Positions 8,878 through 14,907 of a stretch of DNA of 64,000 nucleotides are shown piece after piece. The stretch covers positions 9,375 through 73,374 of the forward strand of contig NZ_BNBY01000018.1 of assembly GCF_014656195.1 (NCBI RefSeq). Reading direction: 5' to 3'. Within the stretch, counting starts at the first letter, position 1. Each line of letters begins with the position of its first letter. Source of the DNA: Kitasatospora xanthocidica (GTDB taxonomy: Bacteria > Actinomycetota > Actinomycetes > Streptomycetales > Streptomycetaceae). The notes below the pieces were generated by a model. It was not told where the DNA came from and searched no databases. It was given only the letters and a program-made list of their open reading frames with translations. Both the position numbers and the translations under genes were made by a program.

Positions 8878-8911
8878 CGCCGGCCGCCGAGAGGGAAGCG
8901 GACCCGTCGAT

Positions 8912-10531
8912 TCAGGACACCAGGGGCGCCTCCGCCAGCTCGGTCAGCGTCACGGTGCAGAGCCCGCCGCGCTCCGCCCGGACGTCCGTGACCTCCAGCT
9001 GCGTGCCCGGCAGCAGGATGAACTCCTCCTCGCCGGTGAACGCCGAGAACTTCTGGATGCCCGCGGCCCGGGCGGGGCGCACCTCGAAGAGCGTCCGCTT
9101 GCCCCGGCTGCCGAGGAAGCCCTGCGCCACCCCGAGCTTGGAGGTGCAGGAGGACACGCCCCACCACGTCACCGTCCGGCCGAGCGGGTACTGCCGGCGC
9201 AGGTCCAGCGAGACGCCGCGCCAGAGCGGCTCGGTGCGGACGGGCAGCCGCGACACCGCCGCGAACAGCAGCCGCAGGTACGGGAGGTAGGGCACCAGCC
9301 GGGCGCGGTCGGGCGATCGCAGGACGGCGTTGATCTCCCGGTAGAACGCCGACTCGCAGGTGTACAGGTACAGCGCGGCGATCTCGTCGGCGGACAGCGC
9401 GCCGGCCGCCTCGTCCGCCCGCCGCTTGCCGAACTCGTGCGACAGCGTGACGTGCCGGTCCAGCCCGCGCAGCACCTCGGCGACCGGGGCCGCGGCCTCC
9501 CGGAAGCCCATCAGCGGGGTGTCGAACACACCGGTGATGGCGGGCAGGACGAGACCCTCGTCCTTCACGCTCGCGAGGCGGTCCAGGTAGAGCTGGTGCA
9601 GCTCCATGGTGGAGGCGATGAAGGCGCCCATCCGCTCGGCGACCCCGCCGTCCGCCGCGCCGCCCCCGTCGGCCTTCGCGTTCCACCCGGCGCTGGGCAG
9701 CCAGTCGACCTCCTCGGCACCGAGCGCGGTGAGGGCCGAGTTCACCGTCGCGAAGTGCTCGCCGTCGCAGAAGATGTCGCCCTGGGCCGCCGGGTTGGCG
9801 TGGTCGATGTGCCGGACCTCGACCCCGGGGTACTTCTTCTGCAGCCGCAGCACGACGTTCTTCAGGCTGCGCGCGTGCGCGCCCCACCACGCGAAGACCA
9901 CGTAGCGGTCCTCCTCGGCGGCCTGCTCCTTGGCCCGGAGGATCTCCTCGACGATCCGCTCGGCCACCGGCCGCCAGAACGCGGTGTGCTGGTCCGGCCC
10001 CATCGCGCCGTCACTGCTGGCGGTCAGCGCCGCGTTCAGGAGCAGCACGCCCTGGGTGAGCATCGCCTGGAACCACTCCGGCGGCTGGACCGTCTCCCGC
10101 TCCTTCAGCAGCGCCCGTATGTCGGCGATCGGCGTCTTCTTGGGGATGCCGTACTTCCACATCGCCGCCGCCTTGATGATGCAGCGGATGCTGACCACCC
10201 GGCCGAACTTGCTGTCCTTCCAGTCGTGGAAGGTGTTGTCGAACATCGCGATGCCGGTGGCGCTCTCCGGCCGCGGGTACGGGTTCTGGCCGAACACCAC
10301 GACCTTCCACTTGTCCGGGGCGTGCGGCTTGAGCGCCTGGAAGGTCAGCTCGCGGACGGGGACGACGTCCGGGCCGCGGCCGGGGCCGATGAACGAGGCC
10401 GCGCCGGGCTGGGCCTCGATGACCGGCTTCAGCAGCGGCAGCCACGGCTCGCCGCCGCCCGCGAACAGCTCCGTGAGGGCGAGCGGGTCGTTCGGGTCGG
10501 GCTGGGTGGAGGGAGTGTCGACAGCGCTCAT
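8912..10531 (-). CDS. Uracil-DNA-glycosylase-like domain fused to R-S-E ADP-ribosyltransferase
   Basis: A 539-residue protein from ATG 10531; the ribosome binding site is poor. Residues about 60-265 resemble family 1 uracil-DNA glycosylase: GQNPYP at 81-86 sits where the family has GQDPYH, LLLNAALT at 163-170 matches LLLNTVLT, and HIDHANPAAQG at 241-251 replaces the DNA-intercalation HPSPLS loop. The catalytic Asp is thus Asn83. Residues about 380-520 form an ADP-ribosyltransferase: Arg438 in LWRGVS, the S-x-S region WWGVSSCTS (456-464) and the E-x-E turn GEEEFILLPG (501-503), the arginine-specific arrangement. Inference: the first module directs the transferase to DNA or a nucleotide, the second uses NAD+. 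The promoter looks DNA-damage-inducible, and the divergent neighbour is a macro-domain protein that could remove or bind the ADP-ribose mark. Confidence 0.75.
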   Translation of the reverse strand: MSAVDTPSTQPDPNDPLALTELFAGGGEPWLPLLKPVIEAQPGAASFIGPGRGPDVVPVRELTFQALKPHAPDKWKVVVFGQNPYPRPESATGIAMFDNTFHDWKDSKFGRVVSIRCIIKAAAMWKYGIPKKTPIADIRALLKERETVQPPEWFQAMLTQGVLLLNAALTASSDGAMGPDQHTAFWRPVAERIVEEILRAKEQAAEEDRYVVFAWWGAHARSLKNVVLRLQKKYPGVEVRHIDHANPAAQGDIFCDGEHFATVNSALTALGAEEVDWLPSAGWNAKADGGGAADGGVAERMGAFIASTMELHQLYLDRLASVKDEGLVLPAITGVFDTPLMGFREAAAPVAEVLRGLDRHVTLSHEFGKRRADEAAGALSADEIAALYLYTCESAFYREINAVLRSPDRARLVPYLPYLRLLFAAVSRLPVRTEPLWRGVSLDLRRQYPLGRTVTWWGVSSCTSKLGVAQGFLGSRGKRTLFEVRPARAAGIQKFSAFTGEEEFILLPGTQLEVTDVRAERGGLCTVTLTELAEAPLVS

Positions 10532-10664
10532 GGTGGTGCCCCAAGGTGAGAGGCGGCCCGACTGGTCGGGACCGTACGAATGGCAGACGAATGGCAACGG
10601 ATGACGGACGGAGAGCAGGCGGAACGCAGGTGACGAACCGTCAGCTCCCCTGCCGGACACCACA

Positions 10665-10687
10665 GTCCTACCAGGCAGGACTGACAA
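10665..10687 (-). promoter_or_regulatory. RecA-independent DNA-damage (PafBC-type) promoter for UDG-ART gene
   Basis: On the reverse strand TTGTCAGTC (10687-10679) is followed by exactly eight bases and TAGGAC (10670-10665). The known actinobacterial RecA-NDp consensus activated by PafBC is TTGTC(A/G)GTG, eight bases, TAnnnT; this copy differs only at two less conserved positions. Transcription would begin about 125 bases before the ATG. Its CGGATTGTCAGT core is one arm of a 12-base perfect inverted repeat (10680-10691 with 10723-10734) shared with the opposing promoter. Confidence 0.65.
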
Positions 10688-10726
10688 TCCGGCCCGCTCC
10701 GACGGTCCGCGCGGGACCCGGACGGA

Positions 10727-10749
10727 TTGTCAGTGGCCCCCGCTAGCTT
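10727..10749 (+). promoter_or_regulatory. RecA-independent DNA-damage (PafBC-type) promoter for macro gene
   Basis: TTGTCAGTG (10727-10735), eight bases, TAGCTT (10744-10749): a full match to the RecA-NDp consensus. The likely start of transcription is near 10756, giving a leader of about 38 bases that ends with the AGGAG site of the macro gene. It is the right-hand arm of the inverted repeat it shares with the divergent UDG-ART promoter. Confidence 0.75.
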
Positions 10750-10793
10750 CGTCGGTGTCAGCAGGAACCGCACCGACCGACAGGAGCCCCGCC

Positions 10794-11480
10794 ATGACCA
10801 CGGACCGCGCGCACTCGCCGCTCAAGGTCGTGTTGACCGACCTCAACGCCACGGTGGTCGAGTCCTGGCGGGCGGCCTTCGCCGACACCCCCGGGGTGGA
10901 GATCCGGCACGCCTCGATCCTCACCGCCGAGGTCGACGCCTGGGTCAGCCCCACCAACGCCCGCGGCCGGATGGACGGCGGGACGGACGCGGCGATCAAG
11001 CGCCACCTGGGCGCCGGGATCCAGCTGCGGGTGCAGAAGGCGATCCGCGACGGGCACGCCGGCTCGCTCCCGGTCGGCAGCGCGGTGTGCGTCCGGTCCG
11101 GCGCCGTCAACCCGACGTTCCTGATCTCGGCCCCGACGATGCGGACCTCCTCGCAGAACGTGAGCGAGACCTTGAACGTGGCACTGGCCTGCGCCGCCGC
11201 GTTCCAGGCGGTCCACCGGCAGAACGCGCTCGAGCCGGGCTCCATCCGCTCCGTCGCCCTGGTCGGCATGGGCGCCCAGACCGGCCGGGTGCCGGCCCGG
11301 GTCTGCGCCAACCTGATGTGGTCGGGCCTCACCCTCTTCGACGACCACCACTTCGAGGACGACGACGACCTGCGCGCCACCATCCTGGCCCAGCTGGACG
11401 ACATCGAGCGGGCGCCCGCCACCGAGCGGGTCCGCATCTCCCCGCCCGCCCGCCGGAGTTCGCCGACCCGCCGGGCCTGA
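10794..11480 (+). CDS. Macro-domain protein (ADP-ribose binding/hydrolase)
   Basis: A 228-residue protein from ATG 10794 with AGGAG eight bases upstream. The macro fold is shown by the Asn-bearing strand and loop DAWVSPTNARGRMDGGTDAAI (Asn55, then GG at 62-63 and Asp65), and by the second phosphate-binding loop ALVGMGAQTGRVP (residues 155-167) near the C-terminus. Macro domains bind ADP-ribose, and many remove it from proteins or DNA, as DarG does. Divergent pairing with an ADP-ribosyltransferase under mirror-image damage promoters suggests it is the antidote or eraser of the UDG-ART product. It carries no extra DNA-binding domain. The C-terminal 20 residues are a basic, Pro/Arg/Ser-rich tail. 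Confidence 0.8.
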   Translation: MTTDRAHSPLKVVLTDLNATVVESWRAAFADTPGVEIRHASILTAEVDAWVSPTNARGRMDGGTDAAIKRHLGAGIQLRVQKAIRDGHAGSLPVGSAVCVRSGAVNPTFLISAPTMRTSSQNVSETLNVALACAAAFQAVHRQNALEPGSIRSVALVGMGAQTGRVPARVCANLMWSGLTLFDDHHFEDDDDLRATILAQLDDIERAPATERVRISPPARRSSPTRRA

Positions 11481-11753
11481 CGACCGACCACGGCCCGCCC
11501 CGGGGCGCATCACCGCGCCGTCCCGGGCGGCACTGCGCCCGCTCGGTGGGCGGCACGCTCCCGCCGACCGGGGCCGCCCGCGCGATCGAGGCGCCGGAGC
11601 GCGAGGACGGCGAGGAGGGCGACCCGATCCGCCTCCTGCCGCAGCCCTGACAAACCTCCCCCGAGCCCACCCGGGCGGGTGTTGAATGGCCTTTCTGCAA
11701 ACCATTTCAGCCACCTGTTGCCACCGGCTGGAACATCGGAAGGACGGCCTCCC
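11481..11753 (+). other. Spacer with a possible decayed coding stretch
   Basis: No intact gene is seen. From about 11520 to the TGA at 11650 one forward frame keeps G or C in nearly every third position and reads VGGTLPPTGAARAIEAPERE before a charged end, but it has no start codon and matches no family I know. It may be the C-terminal remnant of a lost gene. The rest, to the DUF1349 gene, contains its leader with a GGAAGGA ribosome binding site near 11738. Confidence 0.25.
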
Positions 11754-12350
11754 ATGCACCCGCCCCGCGACATCGCCTGGCACGAGGGCAGTTGGCTCAA
11801 CCAGCCCGAGCGGGCGCGGACCGACGGCACCGACCTCCTGGTCACCGCCCGCGGCCGCAGCGATTTCTGGCGTACCACCAGCTACGGCTTCGTCCGCGAC
11901 GACGGGCACGCGCTGCTCACCGCCTTCCCGGTCGGCAGCGCGACCGAGGTCACCTTCGTCGCCGACTTCGCCGCCCTGTACGACCAGGCCGGCCTGCTGA
12001 TCCGGGTCGACCCGCAGACCTGGATCAAGGCCGGGGTCGAGATGAGCGACGGCCTCCCCCACCTGGGCGCGGTCGTCACCCGCGGCGTCTCGGACTGGTC
12101 GCTCGCCCCCGTCCCCGAATGGCACGGCAGAGAAGTCACCGTCAGAGCCAGCCGCAGCGGGGACGCCGTGACGGTCCGCGCCCGTTGCGAGGACAGCCCC
12201 TGGCGGATGGTCCGGCTGGCCCCGCTGCCGCCCGCCGCACCGGCGGCAGCCGGACCGTTCTGCGCCTCACCCGAACGGGACGGCCTGCAGGTCCGCTTCA
12301 CCCGCTTCGCCCAGGGGCCGGCGGACATGACGCTGCACCTGGCGGACTGA
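11754..12350 (+). CDS. DUF1349 family protein
   Basis: A 198-residue soluble protein from ATG 11754. It has the features of the DUF1349 beta-jelly-roll family (concanavalin-like, related to yeast 'regulation of enolase 1'): WHEGSWLNQPERAR, DFWRTTSYGFVRDDGH, and the core YDQAGLLIRVDPQTWIKAGV near residues 78-97, which is strongly conserved. Such proteins are thought to bind carbohydrate, but the role is unproven. A sugar-kinase-like gene follows 62 bases later in the same direction, so a sugar-related operon is possible. Confidence 0.8.
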   Translation: MHPPRDIAWHEGSWLNQPERARTDGTDLLVTARGRSDFWRTTSYGFVRDDGHALLTAFPVGSATEVTFVADFAALYDQAGLLIRVDPQTWIKAGVEMSDGLPHLGAVVTRGVSDWSLAPVPEWHGREVTVRASRSGDAVTVRARCEDSPWRMVRLAPLPPAAPAAAGPFCASPERDGLQVRFTRFAQGPADMTLHLAD

Positions 12351-12412
12351 CCACCGCCCAACCCCGCGCCCAACTCCGTGCTCAGCCTCCTCCGTCCACC
12401 GGAGCCGCCGCC

Positions 12413-13294
12413 GTGACCACCTTCCTCCTCGGTATCGACGCGGGCGGCAGCCGCACCCGCGCCGCCCTCCTCGACACCGCCGGAACCCTGCTCGGCCGGG
12501 GCGCGAGCGGCGGTGCCAACCCCGCGGGGCCGGACCAGGACGACACGGTCGCCACCCTGGCCGCCACCGCCTCGGCCGCGCTCGGTCACCGTGATCCGGC
12601 CCGGGTCGCGGCCTGTCTGATCGGCCTCGCCGGGTACCGCGCGCTGCCCGACCCGGACGGCTTCGCCCGGCGGGTCCGAACCGCGCTCGGCCTCCACTGC
12701 CCGGTCCGGCTCGTCCCGGACACCGTCCCGGCCCTGGCCTCCGGCGGCGTCACCGACGGCCGGGGCACCGTCCTGATCGCCGGCACGGGCACGATCTGCG
12801 TCCGCCTCGACGGCGACCGCACGCTCGCCCGCAGCGGCGGGCTCGGCTGGCTGCTCGGCGACGAGGGCGGCGGCTTCTGGCTCGGCCGGGAGGCGCTCCG
12901 GCACGCCCACGCCAGCCCCGACGGCCCGCTCGGCACCGCCGTCCGCACCCACTGCGCCGTCGACTCCCCCGACCGGCTGCTGCGCTGGGCCTACGCCGGC
13001 CCGCCGCGCCGGCTCGCCGACCTCGCCCCGCTGGTCACCCGACTGGCCACCGCCGGCGACACCGCCGCGCTCGCGATCGCCCGAACCGCCGCCGAGCACC
13101 TCGCCGCGCTGGTCCGCGCCACCGCCGTCACCGCCGAACCCCTGGTCCTCACCGGCTCGGTCGCCACCTCACCCGGCCCGATCCGCGGCCACCTCCTCCG
13201 TCACCTCGCCGACCTCACCCCACAGCTGCCGACCACCGACGCGGCCACCGCCGCCGCCCTGCTCGCCGGACGCCGCGCCCACCGAACCGGCTGA
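12413..13294 (+). CDS. N-acetylglucosamine-kinase-like ATPase (BadF/BadG/BcrA/BcrD family)
   Basis: A 293-residue enzyme from GTG 12413, with GGAG eight bases before. Actin-fold signatures: phosphate-1 loop FLLGIDAGGSRTRAALLD (residues 4-21), phosphate-2 loop VLIAGTGTICV near residue 123, GGLGWLLGDEGGGFWLGREAL (about 142-162), and the adenosine motif LVLTGSVATS near residue 245. Length and motifs fit N-acetylglucosamine kinases rather than CoA-reductase activators, because the Fe-S cysteines of the latter are missing. It should phosphorylate an amino sugar in the cytoplasm. Confidence 0.75.
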   Translation: MTTFLLGIDAGGSRTRAALLDTAGTLLGRGASGGANPAGPDQDDTVATLAATASAALGHRDPARVAACLIGLAGYRALPDPDGFARRVRTALGLHCPVRLVPDTVPALASGGVTDGRGTVLIAGTGTICVRLDGDRTLARSGGLGWLLGDEGGGFWLGREALRHAHASPDGPLGTAVRTHCAVDSPDRLLRWAYAGPPRRLADLAPLVTRLATAGDTAALAIARTAAEHLAALVRATAVTAEPLVLTGSVATSPGPIRGHLLRHLADLTPQLPTTDAATAAALLAGRRAHRTG

Positions 13295-13307
13295 CCACCT
13301 GCCACCG

Positions 13308-14678
13308 CTACTCCAGCAGGCTTCCCATGTGCCCGTCGTCGATCCGTATCGGCCAGAAGTGCGTCTCCGACGCGAAGGCCTCCGGGTCCAGCACGCGCAG
13401 CGCGTCCTCCGCCGCAGCATCCAGCAGCGCCCGCGGGTCGAAGGCCGCCCAAGGTGCCGGGTCGGGCCGGCCGTCCCACCGGCGCCGGTCGGCGCGCAGG
13501 CGCTCGTACGACCAGACCAGGTAGAGCATCGCCGAGAGGTCCTGGTGCAGGTAGGCGGCGGGGTCTCCGTCGTCGAACCAGCCCGGGAGCTCAAGGCGGC
13601 CGGTGGCACCGTCCAGCGCGACGGTGAGGTCGTACAGCCAGTCCCCCAGGGCCAGGAACTCGCCCTGGTAGGCCCGGTCGAGGTCCTCCGCGTCGCCGGG
13701 GTCCGACGGGTCCGAGTCGTCCGAGTCGTCCGAGTGGTCCGAGCGGTCCGACCGGTCCGAGCAGTCGGACCAGTCATCGGGCTCATAGTCCTCCGGGAAG
13801 GTCTCCGCCATCGTCCGCAGCGGCCCCGCCGGATCGACCCGCAACACTCCCCGCGCGGAAACCGGCAGGCCGATCCCGGTGAGCAGCCGCCGGGTCGGGA
13901 GGTGGTCGAGCACCGCCGGCAGGTCGTCCTCGTGGAAGCGTCGGACGGTGCCCTCGGTGAGCGCCGCGAGTTCCTCGACCAGGGACGCGTCGATGGTGTA
14001 CCGCAGGCCGCCGGGCTCGCCCTCCAGTGCTCCCCAGGCGAGCGCCCGGACCCGCATCGCCGTCTCCCAGTGCGCCGGCCGGCCGTCCGTCCGCCGGAAC
14101 AGCTCCGGATCGGCCCGGTGCATCCGCTCCAGGGAGATCCTGGCGGCCTCGGCGACCGCCCCCGGCCCGCGCCGCTCGAACTCCTCCCGCGACCCGCCCT
14201 CCTCGCCTTCCCCGTCCTCCTCGTCATCCTCCGCGTCGTCCTCATCCGCCTCGTACGGCTCGGCGGCGCCGGCCGTGACGGCCTCGACCTCGATCATCAG
14301 CGCGACCAGGGACTCCAGACCACTGGCCAGCAAGTCCCGCCGCAGGGCCCCGTCCTTGTCCAGGCAGGCCAGGTAGATCTCCCCGGAGGCCCCGTCGAGC
14401 AGCACGTCCGCGAGGTTGTGGCCGAACGGGTCCTCGTAGCGCGCCTCGCCCAGCACGATCAGGCCTTCGGCCACCTCGCCGTCCCGGAGCCCGTCGTACC
14501 AGGTGGCGGCCGTCCGCAGGGGCTCGTACCAGGACGCCTCCAGGTCCAGGTGCGCGAACGAGCGGGGCAGGCCCCCGGCGGCCAGCCGCTCACGGCTCGG
14601 CCCGTGGGTGAGCCCGGCGGGCAGTTCCCTGATCAGCGTCGTCTCCACGCCTGTCTCGTCCACCGCTGTCTCGTCCAC
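13308..14678 (-). CDS. SUKH-4-type immunity protein, duplicated
   Basis: A 456-residue acidic protein. GTG 14678 follows a strong GGAGGAGG site; a second in-frame GTG lies 15 bases further in, within a duplicated DETxVDET stretch. The N-terminal part (LTHGPSRERLAAGGLPRSF ... LIVLGEARYEDPFG ... SGEIYLA) and a second copy after residue 260 (LTGIGLPVSARGVLRVDP ... EFLALGDW ... LYLVWSYE) each look like a SUKH-4 domain, the SMI1/KNR4-related fold of immunity proteins against nuclease toxins. Between them are an Asp/Glu-rich loop and, inside domain 2, a Ser-Asp repeat. It is preceded by a perfect RecA-NDp promoter. No cognate toxin is visible nearby. Confidence 0.7.
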   Translation of the reverse strand: MDETAVDETGVETTLIRELPAGLTHGPSRERLAAGGLPRSFAHLDLEASWYEPLRTAATWYDGLRDGEVAEGLIVLGEARYEDPFGHNLADVLLDGASGEIYLACLDKDGALRRDLLASGLESLVALMIEVEAVTAGAAEPYEADEDDAEDDEEDGEGEEGGSREEFERRGPGAVAEAARISLERMHRADPELFRRTDGRPAHWETAMRVRALAWGALEGEPGGLRYTIDASLVEELAALTEGTVRRFHEDDLPAVLDHLPTRRLLTGIGLPVSARGVLRVDPAGPLRTMAETFPEDYEPDDWSDCSDRSDRSDHSDDSDDSDPSDPGDAEDLDRAYQGEFLALGDWLYDLTVALDGATGRLELPGWFDDGDPAAYLHQDLSAMLYLVWSYERLRADRRRWDGRPDPAPWAAFDPRALLDAAAEDALRVLDPEAFASETHFWPIRIDDGHMGSLLE

Positions 14679-14731
14679 CGCGCCCCTCCTCCCCCGCCGA
14701 TCCGACGGACGGTCCTGCTCCGACGCGACCG

Positions 14732-14754
14732 ACCATAACCGACACCACTGACAA
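14732..14754 (-). promoter_or_regulatory. RecA-independent DNA-damage (PafBC-type) promoter for SUKH-4 gene
   Basis: On the reverse strand TTGTCAGTG (14754-14746), eight bases, TATGGT (14737-14732) fits TTGTC(A/G)GTG-N8-TAnnnT at every position. Transcription would begin near 14725, about 47 bases before the GTG start. It is the third copy of this motif in the window, and the only other two drive the UDG-ART/macro pair. Confidence 0.75.
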
Positions 14755-14907
14755 CCGGCCCGGACGCCGGGTACCGCCTCCCCCGACGCACCGTCAAGTC
14801 CTCACCATCCCGACGGAAAATGGCATGCACGCCACTAGCCAACCGTCCAGTAGCGCCCCTACCGTCGACTCCCCGTGGCTTCCGTGGCTTCGACGGAGGA
14901 GTCCGCC

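Noticed and set aside
11637-11656. Reverse-strand TTGTCAGGG as a damage promoter
   Set aside because: No TA-type -10 eight bases further on and no gene in the right place on that strand.
12413-13294. Benzoyl-CoA/hydroxyglutaryl-CoA dehydratase activator
   Set aside because: The fold is shared, but the Fe-S cysteines at the dimer interface are missing; an amino-sugar kinase fits better.
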